From an uncultured Roseibium sp. (lineage in GTDB: Bacteria > Pseudomonadota > Alphaproteobacteria > Rhizobiales > Stappiaceae): 64,000 nt of DNA. The notes beneath the pieces were generated by a model. The model searched no databases. It was not told the origin of the DNA and was given only the letters and a program-made list of their open reading frames with translations. The stretch covers positions 4,030,001 through 4,094,000 of the forward strand of contig NZ_OY780958.1 in the NCBI RefSeq assembly GCF_963675985.1, read 5' to 3'. Position 1 is the first letter of the stretch; every line of letters starts with the position of its first letter. This document shows, one piece after another, positions 25,134 to 33,844 of this stretch. A program made the position numbers and the translations under genes.

Positions 25134-26216
25134 TCAGGCCTCCACTTCCACCTTTCCGATCGGATGGGAACAGCAGGCCAGAACGTAGCCTGCCTCGATA
25201 TCCTCGTCGGTGATGCCGCCGTTGTGCACCATATGCACCTGGCCCGAGACCTTCTTGATCTTGCAGGTGCCGCAGACGCCGAAGGTGCAGCCGGAGGGAA
25301 TGTTCAATCCGGCCGTTCGCGCGGTAGCGAGGATGGTGTCGGTCTCGGCGCAGGTCTGGGTCACACCTGAGAGCGCGAAGGCGACCTCCGCAGGAGCCGC
25401 CTCGTCGGGAACAACATCGCCTTCAACCGGGTTGGCGACTTCTTCGGCCAACGAGGGGTGGAAGCTTTCCTGATGATAACGCTCCATTGGGAAGCCAAGG
25501 CCCGTCAAGGCTTCCCGTACTGCCTGCATGAAAGGTTCCGGCCCGCAACAGAAGACCTCACGCTCCAGGTAGTCGGGCGCCATCAGGCCCAGCATCAACT
25601 GGTTGAACGTGCCCTGATAGCCGGTCCAGGGCTGATAGCGGTCGGTCTCCTCAACCACGAATTTCAGGTCGATTTCCGGGAACCGGCTCGCCATGTGCTC
25701 CAGCCGCTGGCGAAAGATGATTTCCGACGGACGGCGCGCGCAGTTGACGAAGACCACGTCGGCGGGACGACCCAGGTCGAACATCCAGGTGGTCATCGAT
25801 ATCATCGGCGTGATGCCGGAGCCGGCGGAGATGAAGAGGTATTTTTCCGACGGGTGGTGATGGCTGGAAAAGGTCCCGGCAGGAGCCGAGGCGCGGATCC
25901 GCATCCCCGGCTGCAGATTGTCCAGCATCCAGCGGGTGCCAATGCTGCCCTTCTGTGCCTTCACCGTGACCGAGACGGACATCGGCCGCGACGGCGAGGA
26001 GGAAATCGTATAGGTCCGGTAGAGCGGTCCGCCCGGCACGGGCAATTCCAAGGTCAGGAACTGCCCCGGCACATAGGAAAACAGGGCGCCGGTGGGCGAC
26101 TGGAAGCAGAAGCTCGCCACATCGGGTGCCTCCGGAATGACCGAGACGCATTCGAGCATCTCGGTCCCGTCCCACACCTGCACCGGATGGGAGATCGTTG
26201 GCTGCGGCACCCTCAT
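25134..26216 (-). CDS. gbcB: Glycine betaine demethylase, reductase component
   Basis: The 360-residue protein has an FAD-binding barrel (YRTYTISSSPSRP), an NAD-binding domain (FISAGSGITPMISM, VFCCGPEPFM) and a C-terminal plant-type 2Fe-2S ferredoxin (CTFGVCGTCK and a distal Cys in YVLACCSHP). It passes electrons from NAD(P)H to the Rieske oxygenase encoded just upstream. The start overlaps the oxygenase stop (ATGA), which fixes the start at 26216. Domain order and size match GbcB of glycine betaine catabolism. Confidence 0.9.
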   Translation of the reverse strand: MRVPQPTISHPVQVWDGTEMLECVSVIPEAPDVASFCFQSPTGALFSYVPGQFLTLELPVPGGPLYRTYTISSSPSRPMSVSVTVKAQKGSIGTRWMLDNLQPGMRIRASAPAGTFSSHHHPSEKYLFISAGSGITPMISMTTWMFDLGRPADVVFVNCARRPSEIIFRQRLEHMASRFPEIDLKFVVEETDRYQPWTGYQGTFNQLMLGLMAPDYLEREVFCCGPEPFMQAVREALTGLGFPMERYHQESFHPSLAEEVANPVEGDVVPDEAAPAEVAFALSGVTQTCAETDTILATARTAGLNIPSGCTFGVCGTCKIKKVSGQVHMVHNGGITDEDIEAGYVLACCSHPIGKVEVEA

Positions 26217-27445
26217 TCCGCTGCCACCTGCAGCGGTGACAACCGCGCGCCCAGAGTGTCGCAATACCAGTCCACGAATTGGCTGACCCCGCTTTCCTGA
26301 AGGACGGAATAGGGACCGGGCTCATAGGCGGGCGAATTGACACCGATCTGGTTGTCCTCGACCACGCGGCGATCCTCGTCATTGGTTTCGATCCAGACCT
26401 CGGTGAGGGTCTTGAGGTCGTAGTCTACGCCTTCGACCGCATCCTTGTTCACCAGCCATGTGGTCTGCACCTCGGTGTGGGTGGCGTCGATGGGCGTCAC
26501 CCGGAAGGTGATGGAATGGTCCGGCAGGAAGTGGTTCCAGGTGGTGGGATAGTGGAACTTCATGAGCGTCCCGGCATCGTCGAACGGAACACGTCCCAAC
26601 CAGCGCCGGACGGCGGTTCCGCCGCTCATCGTGTAGCTTTTGGCGCCGGCCTTCAGCGGCGCGCGCGTCAGCCTGTAGCGGCCGTCCGCCGACAGATGGA
26701 ACCGCGAGGGCAGGCTTGCGGCTTCGCACCGGTCGAAATGCGCTGCCAAAGCTGGAGGCATGTCGCCCTCCTCAATCCCCGTCACGGCAGGGTCGTCGGG
26801 GAAGGTTCGGCAGAGCGCCGGATGGTTGCCGCCGCAATGGTAGCATTCGCGGTTGTTCTCCCAGACCAGCTTCCAGTTGCCGTTCTCGATGATCGTACTC
26901 TGATGGGCGATCTTTGCGTTACCCAGATCATGGGGGGCCAGATAGGGGGTGGCAAGGTCGGCGAACGTGTCGAAATCCGGAGCCTGATCGGCCAGGCAGA
27001 TGTAAACCAGGCCTGCGAGGTCACGGCAGTGGATCGGCTTGAGGCCGTGGGCGGCCGGGTCGAAATCACCGCCCATGTCCCGCGCCCAGAGCAGGCGCCC
27101 GTCCAGTTCGTAGGTCCATTGGTGATAGGGACAGACCAGTTTCGGCACGTGCCCCGAGGCGCCCTTGCAGATAATCGATCCCCGATGCCGGCAGGTGTTG
27201 TGGAAGGCGCGAATCTGCCCGTCCTGACCGCGCACGATCATCAAGCCGTAGGCGCCGACACGATGGTTGACGTAACTGCCCGGTTTCGGAACCGCGCAGG
27301 TCGGGATGGCATAAAGCCAGTCGCGGTAATGGATCCGCTCAAGATCCAGCGCGAAAAGGTCCGGATCGACATAAAATGCCTGATCGAGGGAATAGCCCGG
27401 CCTTTGCCGGTTCAGAAGGTCACGTGCTCTGGCCTCTGCGTCCAT
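26213..27445 (-). CDS. gbcA: Glycine betaine demethylase, Rieske oxygenase component
   Basis: The protein has 410 residues from the ATG at 27445, with GGAGA upstream. Rieske 2Fe-2S ligands are in NTCRHRGSII and CPYHQWTYELDG (C-x-H and C-x2-H). The catalytic domain carries ENGNWKLVWENNRECYHCGGNHP, highly characteristic of GbcA. The enzyme oxidatively removes one methyl group from glycine betaine, giving dimethylglycine and formaldehyde, without cobalamin. A cobalamin riboswitch lies on the same strand 138 bases upstream, an unexpected regulator for this enzyme. Carnitine or stachydrine oxygenase paralogues are the main alternatives. Confidence 0.87.
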   Translation of the reverse strand: MDAEARARDLLNRQRPGYSLDQAFYVDPDLFALDLERIHYRDWLYAIPTCAVPKPGSYVNHRVGAYGLMIVRGQDGQIRAFHNTCRHRGSIICKGASGHVPKLVCPYHQWTYELDGRLLWARDMGGDFDPAAHGLKPIHCRDLAGLVYICLADQAPDFDTFADLATPYLAPHDLGNAKIAHQSTIIENGNWKLVWENNRECYHCGGNHPALCRTFPDDPAVTGIEEGDMPPALAAHFDRCEAASLPSRFHLSADGRYRLTRAPLKAGAKSYTMSGGTAVRRWLGRVPFDDAGTLMKFHYPTTWNHFLPDHSITFRVTPIDATHTEVQTTWLVNKDAVEGVDYDLKTLTEVWIETNDEDRRVVEDNQIGVNSPAYEPGPYSVLQESGVSQFVDWYCDTLGARLSPLQVAAE

Positions 27446-27582
27446 GGCCCTGTCTCCGTCGCCGGGCGGGTGCTGCCGGCAGCTCTTGATAACGGGGGAA
27501 GGACCAGGAGAGAGCACGCCCGGGCCCAGGAAACAGGCTCGACGCATGACCGCCCCCACCGCCACCCGCGGTTTGACGTCAT

Positions 27583-27760
27583 GACAGGCTGGTTTCCGGG
27601 CTTGGGACCCGCCCCTTGCGGGGCTTTCACACGACACCTTCCCAGGGGCTCCTCCCTAGTGGTCTATTGCCGTGCGTATACCGTCCTTTACCGTTGCGGG
27701 GGCAGCGCCGGAGTTGCACCGGCTTCCCAATTCTCGGCCCCGTGGGGCCGCACCCGACAT
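27583..27760 (-). promoter_or_regulatory. Cobalamin riboswitch upstream of gbcAB
   Basis: The minus strand shows the conserved elements of the adenosylcobalamin aptamer in order. They are GGTGCAACTCC, the B12-box part GCTGCCCCCGCAACGGTAA, a peripheral hairpin with GGGAAGGTG, and the closing AAGCCCGGAAACCAGCCTGTC-type segment ending at 27583. Such elements usually shut off downstream genes when B12 is abundant. The first gene downstream is gbcA at 27445. The 138-base spacer contains several GC-rich hairpins near the ribosome site that could be the expression platform. Confidence 0.9.
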
Positions 27761-27887
27761 GTGGGTTCCATTTTAGCCGCAACGGACCGTGTTCAAGCGC
27801 CGATTGCGACATGGAGAAGCCTGAAACGGACGTTTGGGCTGGAATGCGATCTTCGCAAGACCCGATGATCTACCCCTATTGAAGGCC

Positions 27888-29279
27888 TTATCCGCTTGTT
27901 CCGGAATAGGGGGCGAACCCGGAGCGGTTTGGATCGGGTTTCACTTCCCGGCCGGTCATAGGAAAAGCCCGCTGCGGACAAACGGGCCGTTCGCAGACCT
28001 TGCACCCGGCGCCGATCGGAGTGGCGAGGTTCGGATTTCTGAGATCGAGGCCCCGGCCATAGACCAGACGCTCCGCATGGGCCAGATCGCAGCCGAGCGC
28101 GATGGCAAAGCGTTTGACCGGCGCGCCGTAGCCGCCTGCCCCGTGTTCCACTGTTCGCGCCACCCAGAGATAACTGCGCCCGTCCGGCATCTGTGCCACT
28201 TGGGTGAGCACCTCGCCCGGACGGGAAAAGGCTTCATAGACATTCCATAACGGGCAGGAACCGCCGATGCGCGAAAAGTGGAAATCGGTGGCCGATTGCC
28301 GTTTCGAGATATTACCCGCACGGTCCACCCGGATGAAGAAAAAGGGTACGCCGCGGGCGTCGGGGCGTTGCAGGGTCGAAAGCCGGTGGCATGTGGTCTC
28401 GAAGCCGACACTGAAGCGGCGGGCAAGCAATTCGATATCGTAGCGTTTGGCTTCGGCGGCTTCCAGAAAGGCGCCGTAGGGAAGGATCAACGCGCCGGCG
28501 AAGTAGTTGGCGAGACCGATCCGCAGCAGATCCCGCGCCTTGGCGGTTTCCATGTGCGCCTCGTCGGCCAGTCCGTCGATTTCCGCACCGTATTCGAGAA
28601 AGGCGATCTGCGTGGCCATCTGGAAGGCGCGTTGCCCTGAGGTCAGGTGAGAGGCGAGACTGAGGATCCCCGAACTTGCGTTGAAGCTGCGCTGGGTATG
28701 CGGACTGTCGGTTGACGCCACCCGGATACCGTGGCGTCCCGCAAGGCGGTCCGTCAGACCTTCGGCCATGCGATCGCTGCGCAGCCCGGTGCCGATCGCT
28801 TCCGCCGCCTCGTCCAGCAGCGGGATATAGTTGCGATGTTCGTAGAAATAATCGCGGACCGCCTCGAATGGCGCGGGATCGGTGCTCAACTCGCCGGTGA
28901 TGCGTCCGCTCATCAGGTCTATGCGCTCGGACGTCTCGCGCAGGCGCGCCTGCATGGCGATGATCGCACGCGCCACATTGGGCATGTTGGCGGCGATTTC
29001 GCGGACCTCGGCCAGGGAAGCGCCGGCCCCCTGATCGGCCAGAGCGGCGCGCAGATCGGGAATGAGCCGGGCCTCCTCGGCCTGGGAAAAAAGCTGCACA
29101 TCCAGCCCGAAGGCCGAATTCAGCTTCAAAAGCACCGGCACCGTCAGAGGACGCTGGTTCTTCTCCATCTGATTCAGATAGCTCGGGCTCAACTCCAGCG
29201 CCCGGGCAAGCGCGGCCTGCGTCAGTCCGCGTTCCTCGCGCAGGCGCCGCAGCCTGACGCCCATGAAGGCCTTTTTCAT
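27888..29279 (-). CDS. ScfR/RamB-type short-chain fatty acid regulator
   Basis: The protein has 463 residues. It has an N-terminal XRE helix-turn-helix (RLRRLREERGLTQAALARALELSPSYLNQMEKNQRPLT), a long IrrE-like/effector region, and a C-terminal four-Cys-type tail (GCKVCERPVCPQRAFP). This is the family of MccR/ScfR/RamB regulators that control propionate and acetate metabolism in response to acyl-CoA. It is divergent from the thioesterase-prpDCB operon, with repeated TTCGCAA sites between them, so it almost certainly controls the methylcitrate cycle. The ATG at 29279 is chosen because translation there starts directly with the regulator domain. Confidence 0.9.
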   Translation of the reverse strand: MKKAFMGVRLRRLREERGLTQAALARALELSPSYLNQMEKNQRPLTVPVLLKLNSAFGLDVQLFSQAEEARLIPDLRAALADQGAGASLAEVREIAANMPNVARAIIAMQARLRETSERIDLMSGRITGELSTDPAPFEAVRDYFYEHRNYIPLLDEAAEAIGTGLRSDRMAEGLTDRLAGRHGIRVASTDSPHTQRSFNASSGILSLASHLTSGQRAFQMATQIAFLEYGAEIDGLADEAHMETAKARDLLRIGLANYFAGALILPYGAFLEAAEAKRYDIELLARRFSVGFETTCHRLSTLQRPDARGVPFFFIRVDRAGNISKRQSATDFHFSRIGGSCPLWNVYEAFSRPGEVLTQVAQMPDGRSYLWVARTVEHGAGGYGAPVKRFAIALGCDLAHAERLVYGRGLDLRNPNLATPIGAGCKVCERPVCPQRAFPMTGREVKPDPNRSGFAPYSGTSG

Positions 29280-29289
29280 ATCAACACCA

Positions 29290-29396
29290 TTCGCAAAATT
29301 CGCAAAAACTGCGCTGCATCTTCGCAATTATATGCATTTTCAGTAGTTTAACGACCATTCCGGTTTGTGAAAAGATCCGCTTGCCAATCTTGCGAA
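29290..29396. promoter_or_regulatory. Repeated TTCGCAA sites between the regulator and the prp operon
   Basis: TTCGCAAAA occurs at 29290-29298 and 29299-29307, TTCGCAATT at 29321-29329 and the inverse TTGCGAA at 29390-29396. Two tandem copies plus two separated ones in the 138-base divergent promoter match the known style of RamB/ScfR operators (AAA..TTTGCAAA-like). They are the probable binding sites of the regulator encoded at 27888-29279. Confidence 0.6.
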
Positions 29397-29417
29397 TGGC
29401 AAACCGCGGAGCAGCCC

Positions 29418-29837
29418 ATGCCACAGACTGACAGTGTTCTGGCCAACGGCGATCAGACCGTCCTGATCGAGATGATCTTTCCCGAACAGACGAACCACTA
29501 CGGAACGCTTTTCGGCGGCAACGCGCTGGCGCTCATGGCCAAGGCAGCCTTTGTCGCGGCCATCCGCCGGGCGCGGGGGGCGGTGGTGATGGCGCGCTCC
29601 GACCGGGTTGATTTCGCAACGCCGGTTCGTGTCGGCGAGATGCTTGAATTGCGTGCGAAGATCATCCGCATCGGCCGCAGCTCGATGAGCGTCACGGTCA
29701 CGGGCGAAGCGGAGGACATGGCCACGGGCGAGCGCCGTCCGGTGCTTGCGGGCCGGTTCGAGATGGTGGCTGTGGATGAGGCCGGCCGACCCCGGGTCAT
29801 CGCAAAGGAATTTCTTAAAAAGGAAGAGACAGCATGA
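29418..29837 (+). CDS. Hotdog-fold acyl-CoA thioesterase
   Basis: The 139 residues start at the ATG at 29418. It is a YciA/ACOT-type thioesterase, with IFPEQTNHYGTLFGGNALALMAKAAFVAA containing the family Asn-His...Gly-Gly core, and VDFATPVRVGEMLELRAKI. It hydrolyses acyl-CoA thioesters in the cytoplasm. Its stop overlaps the prpD start (ATGA), so it is the first gene of the methylcitrate operon. It may release CoA from accumulated propionyl-CoA or intermediates; substrate is inferred from context. Confidence 0.88.
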   Translation: MPQTDSVLANGDQTVLIEMIFPEQTNHYGTLFGGNALALMAKAAFVAAIRRARGAVVMARSDRVDFATPVRVGEMLELRAKIIRIGRSSMSVTVTGEAEDMATGERRPVLAGRFEMVAVDEAGRPRVIAKEFLKKEETA

Positions 29838-31345
29838 AAATGCACGAGCTGCGGACATACAAATCCGCGGAACATCTGCCGCGTGTGGATCAACTGGCCT
29901 GGAAGATAGCCGAGGTTGCGGCCGATCCTGTTCCGGTCGAGGCGGACGTGGCCGGGATGATCATCAATCGTGTGATCGACAATGCCGCCGTGGCGGCGGC
30001 ATCGGTCGCACGGCGGCCGGTCGCCTCTGCCCGGGCGCAGGCATTGTGTCACCCCTACGCGCCCGGCGCCACGGTGTTCGGCATGCCGGAAACCACCCGG
30101 GTCAGCCCGGAGTGGGCCGCATGGGCCAACGGCACGGCGGTTCGCGAACTCGATTTTCACGACACGTTCCTTGCGGCGGATTACAGCCACCCTGGCGACA
30201 ACATCCCGCCGATCCTTGCCGTGGCGCAGCATTGCAGGCTTTCCGGCGCCGATCTGATCCGCGGCCTTGCCACCGGCTACGAAATCCAGGTCGACCTTGT
30301 GAAGGGCATCTGTCTGCACGAACACAAGATCGACCATATCGCCCATCTCGGGCCGTCGGCGGCGGCGGGTCTGGGCACCATGCTGAACCTGCCTGCCGAG
30401 GCGAGCTATCAGGCGATCCAGCAGGCGCTGCATGTCACGACCACCACGCGCCAGAGCCGCAAGGGTGAGATTTCCAGCTGGAAAGCCTTTGCGCCGGCCT
30501 TTGCCGGCAAGATGGCGATCGAGGCGGTGGATCGCGTGATGCGCGGCGAAGGCGCGCCAAGTCCGGCATGGGAAGGCGAGGACGGCTTTATCGCATGGCT
30601 GCTGTCCGGTCCGGAGGCCGTTTATCACGTGCCGCTGCCGGAAAAGGGAGAGGCGAAACGCGCGGTCCTGGAGACCTACACCAAGGAGCATTCGGCCGAG
30701 TATCAAAGCCAGGCGCTGATCGATCTCGCCCGCCGCATGGGACCGAAGATCGGCGATCTGTCGAAGGTCAGGTCGATCCTGATCGAGACCTCGCATCACA
30801 CCCACTATGTGATCGGCACCGGAGCGAACGACCCGCAGAAGATGGACCCGAAGGCCAGTCGCGAAACGCTGGACCATTCGATCATGTATATCTTCGCCGT
30901 GGCTCTGGAAGACGGCGGCTGGCATCACGAGAAGTCCTACGCTCCGGAGCGGGCCAACCGCCCTTCGACCGTCTCGCTCTGGCACAAGATTTCCACCGCC
31001 GAGGATCCGGAATGGACACGCCGCTATCACAGCCGGGATCCCAGGGAAAAGGCGTTCGGCGGACGGGTGACGGTCACGCTGGATGACGGTTCCACGGTCG
31101 TCGACGAACTGGCGCTCGCCGATGCGCATCCGGAGGGCGCACGACCCTTCGTAAGGGCGAACTACAAGCAAAAGTTCCTGACCCTTTCCGAAGGTGTGAT
31201 CCCGGCGGACGAGCAGCAACGTTTCCTCGATGCCGCCGAAGGTCTGGCCGATCTGAAGGCCGGGAGCCTGGCGCAGCTCAATTTCGCCGTGGCGCCCGAA
31301 AAGCTGGGACAGCCGCGGCCGAACGGCATTTTCGATTGGACGTGA
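29834..31345 (+). CDS. prpD: 2-methylcitrate dehydratase
   Basis: A 503-residue MmgE/PrpD-family protein. It has the family core ANGTAVRELDFHDTFLAADYSHPGDNIPP (residues about 98-126) and CLHEHKIDHIAHLGPSAAA. It dehydrates 2-methylcitrate to 2-methyl-cis-aconitate in the methylcitrate cycle that oxidises propionyl-CoA to pyruvate without B12. It is translationally coupled to the thioesterase and 13 bases before the next gene. Length and motifs match true PrpD rather than the shorter MmgE paralogues. Confidence 0.93.
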   Translation: MKMHELRTYKSAEHLPRVDQLAWKIAEVAADPVPVEADVAGMIINRVIDNAAVAAASVARRPVASARAQALCHPYAPGATVFGMPETTRVSPEWAAWANGTAVRELDFHDTFLAADYSHPGDNIPPILAVAQHCRLSGADLIRGLATGYEIQVDLVKGICLHEHKIDHIAHLGPSAAAGLGTMLNLPAEASYQAIQQALHVTTTTRQSRKGEISSWKAFAPAFAGKMAIEAVDRVMRGEGAPSPAWEGEDGFIAWLLSGPEAVYHVPLPEKGEAKRAVLETYTKEHSAEYQSQALIDLARRMGPKIGDLSKVRSILIETSHHTHYVIGTGANDPQKMDPKASRETLDHSIMYIFAVALEDGGWHHEKSYAPERANRPSTVSLWHKISTAEDPEWTRRYHSRDPREKAFGGRVTVTLDDGSTVVDELALADAHPEGARPFVRANYKQKFLTLSEGVIPADEQQRFLDAAEGLADLKAGSLAQLNFAVAPEKLGQPRPNGIFDWT

Positions 31346-31358
31346 GGAGGATCAAGAG

Positions 31359-32528
31359 ATGAGTGGTTCTTTCAGAAAGCCCAAGAAATCCGTCGCGCTT
31401 TCGGGGGTCATGGCGGGCAACACCGCGCTTTGCTCGGTCGGACAGAGCGGCAACGACCTGCACTATCGCGGTTACGATATCCTCGATCTCGCCGAGAGTT
31501 GCGACTATGAGGAAGTCGCGTATCTGCTGATCCACGGCAGTCTGCCGACCGCCCCCGAACTCGCCGCCTACAAAGCGAAACTCAAGACCCTGCGGGGTTT
31601 GCCCAGGTCCGTGCGCGACACGCTTGAGGCGATCCCGGCAGCAGCCCATCCGATGGATGTCTTGCGCTCCGGCGTCTCGGCACTCGGCTGCGCGCTGCCG
31701 GAAGCAGCCGATCACAATACACCGGGTGCCCGGGACAGCGTCGATCGGCTGATTGCCGTACAGGGGTCGATGCTGCTCTACTGGTATCACTACGCCCAGA
31801 ACGGCCGGCGGATCGACGTCGAGACCGATGACGACAGCATTGCCGGCCACTTCCTGCATCTGCTTCACGGCAAGCCCGCCAGCGATGACGCCGTGCGCGC
31901 TATGCACACCACGCTGAACCTCTATGCGGAGCACGAGTTCAATGCATCGACCTTCACCGCACGCAGCATCGCGGGCACCGGATCGGATGTCTATTCCGCC
32001 ATCACCGGAGCCATTGGTGCCCTGCGCGGTCCGAAACACGGTGGGGCGAACGAGGTCGCCTTCGAGATTCAGAAACGCTATGCCGATGCCGATGAGGCAG
32101 AGGCCGATATCCGTGCGCGCATGGAGCGCAAGGAAGTCATCATCGGCTTCGGCCATCCGGTCTATACCGTTTCTGACCCGCGCAACGTGGTGATCAAGCA
32201 TGTTGCGCAACGGTTGTCGGAACAGGCGGGTTCGATGAAGATGTTCGATGTTGCCGAGCGAATCGAGACGGTGATGATGGACGCCAAGAAGATGTTCCCG
32301 AACCTCGACTGGTACTCCGCCGTGTCCTACCACCTGCTGGGTGTGCCTACGGCCATGTTCACCCCGATCTTCGTGATCTCCCGCACCGCGGGCTGGGGCG
32401 CGCATGTGGTCGAGCAACGGGAAGACAACAAGATCATCCGTCCTTCGGCCAATTACATCGGCCCGGACAATCGCGCCTTCGTCCCCCTCAAGCAGCGCGG
32501 AGCCGCGTTTCCGGCCGCAGCGGAGTGA
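31359..32528 (+). CDS. prpC: 2-methylcitrate synthase
   Basis: The protein has 389 residues. Citrate-synthase fold residues are visible: GPKHGGANE (active-site His), FGHPVYTVSDPRN (second His) and the Asp in MFPNLDWYSAVSYHLLGVP. The YHLLGVPTAMFTPIFVISRTAGWGAHVVEQ segment is typical of methylcitrate synthases. It condenses propionyl-CoA with oxaloacetate. A GAGGA ribosome site precedes the ATG and prpB follows after four bases. Confidence 0.94.
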   Translation: MSGSFRKPKKSVALSGVMAGNTALCSVGQSGNDLHYRGYDILDLAESCDYEEVAYLLIHGSLPTAPELAAYKAKLKTLRGLPRSVRDTLEAIPAAAHPMDVLRSGVSALGCALPEAADHNTPGARDSVDRLIAVQGSMLLYWYHYAQNGRRIDVETDDDSIAGHFLHLLHGKPASDDAVRAMHTTLNLYAEHEFNASTFTARSIAGTGSDVYSAITGAIGALRGPKHGGANEVAFEIQKRYADADEAEADIRARMERKEVIIGFGHPVYTVSDPRNVVIKHVAQRLSEQAGSMKMFDVAERIETVMMDAKKMFPNLDWYSAVSYHLLGVPTAMFTPIFVISRTAGWGAHVVEQREDNKIIRPSANYIGPDNRAFVPLKQRGAAFPAAAE

Positions 32529-32532
32529 GCCC

Positions 32533-33447
32533 ATGACCTATCTGACTGCGAATGAACTGCCAGAAATGAGCGCCGGGCGGCGGTTTCGCCAGGCGCTCGA
32601 CAAGCCGGGTATTCTTCGGTTGCCGGGCGCACACAACGGACAGGCCGCGCTTCAGGCCAGAGCCGCCGGGTTCGACGCGCTTTACCTGTCGGGGGCGGCG
32701 ATGACCGCCTCAATGGGCCTGCCTGACCTTGGGATCATCACCATCGACGAAGTCTGCTTCTTCATCCGCCAGATCGCCCGGGCTTCCGGCCTGCCGCTTC
32801 TGGTCGACGGCGATACCGGATACGGCGAGGCGCTGAACGTCATGCATATGGTGCGCAGTTTCGAGGACGCCGGCGCCGGTGCAGTCCATATTGAAGATCA
32901 GTTGCTGCCCAAGAAATGCGGCCACCTGAACGACAAGAAGCTGGCACCGGCTGCGGATATGGCGGCCAAGGTCGCGGCAGCGGCCAAGGCGTCGCGGGAT
33001 ATCGTGGTGATCGCCCGCACCGATGCGGCAGCCTCCGAGGGGATCGAAGGCGCCGTGGCCCGCGCCAGGCTCTATATCGAGGCGGGAGCGGATGCGATCT
33101 TCCCCGAGGCCCTGACTTCGGTGGAGATGTTCAAGGAAATCCGCGCGGCCCTGCCGGGCGTGAAGCTGCTTGCCAACATGACCGAATTCGGCCGCACTCC
33201 GGCGCTCACGGCGCAGGAGTTCCAGGACCTGGGCTATGACATGGTGATCTGGCCGGTCTCTTCCCTGCGGGTGGCTAACAAGGCCCAGGAAAGGCTCTAT
33301 CGAGCACTCGCCCGCGACGGGGCGACCACGTCCATGCTCGACGACATGCAGACCAGGCAGGAGCTGTACGACACGATCGGCTTGAATGCATTCGAAGCGC
33401 TTGATCAAACGATCGCGGCATCCGTGGCTCCGGAGTGGACGGCCTGA
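32533..33447 (+). CDS. prpB: 2-methylisocitrate lyase
   Basis: A 304-residue isocitrate-lyase superfamily protein. It shows LPGAHNGQAALQARAAGFDALYLSGA, the metal-binding VDGDTGYGEALNV, and the signature KKCGHLNDK with the catalytic Cys. It cleaves 2-methylisocitrate to pyruvate and succinate, completing the cycle encoded by prpDCB. The ATG at 32533 follows the prpC stop by four bases; a longer upstream frame would overlap prpC and is rejected. Confidence 0.94.
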   Translation: MTYLTANELPEMSAGRRFRQALDKPGILRLPGAHNGQAALQARAAGFDALYLSGAAMTASMGLPDLGIITIDEVCFFIRQIARASGLPLLVDGDTGYGEALNVMHMVRSFEDAGAGAVHIEDQLLPKKCGHLNDKKLAPAADMAAKVAAAAKASRDIVVIARTDAAASEGIEGAVARARLYIEAGADAIFPEALTSVEMFKEIRAALPGVKLLANMTEFGRTPALTAQEFQDLGYDMVIWPVSSLRVANKAQERLYRALARDGATTSMLDDMQTRQELYDTIGLNAFEALDQTIAASVAPEWTA

Positions 33448-33525
33448 GGCACTGGCGTCCTGGTGCGGTTCCGGCCTTAAGTCCCTTGACAGCACCTCGT
33501 CTAAATCGGACACAAATACCTGCTT

Positions 33526-33700
33526 CCGGTGCCAGGGCTATGTGTCCCGGCGAATAGGGAACTGCGGTACGGGTGCCTCCCGCAAACCGCGACTGCCCCC
33601 GCAACTGTGAGCGGTGAGCGAAACCGACAAACCACTGGCCTGGAACCGGGCCGGGAAGGACGGTTTTCGCGCTGAGCCGCGAGTCAGGAGACCTGCCGGA
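33526..33700 (+). promoter_or_regulatory. Cobalamin riboswitch upstream of the MetE-like gene
   Basis: The plus strand carries the aptamer elements in order: CCGGTGCC, GGGAACTGCGGT, the B12-box portion GACTGCCCCCGCAACTGTGA, GGGCCGGGAAGGA and the closing GCCGCGAGTCAGGAGACCTG. About 145 bases of GC-rich leader follow before the ATG at 33845, with GAGGAGA as ribosome site. Repression of a cobalamin-independent enzyme when B12 is present is the usual logic for this class. Confidence 0.92.
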
Positions 33701-33844
33701 AGTACACCTGTTCCGGACGCGGGGTGCGTTCCGGGAAAGGGAATGCCTCAACCGGCACCCCCGTGAAGGTGACGTCCGAAACCGCCCGCGCGGGTCGCGG
33801 GCAATCCGCCGTCCCGTACAGGCCGGCGAGAGGAGAAAACCAAG

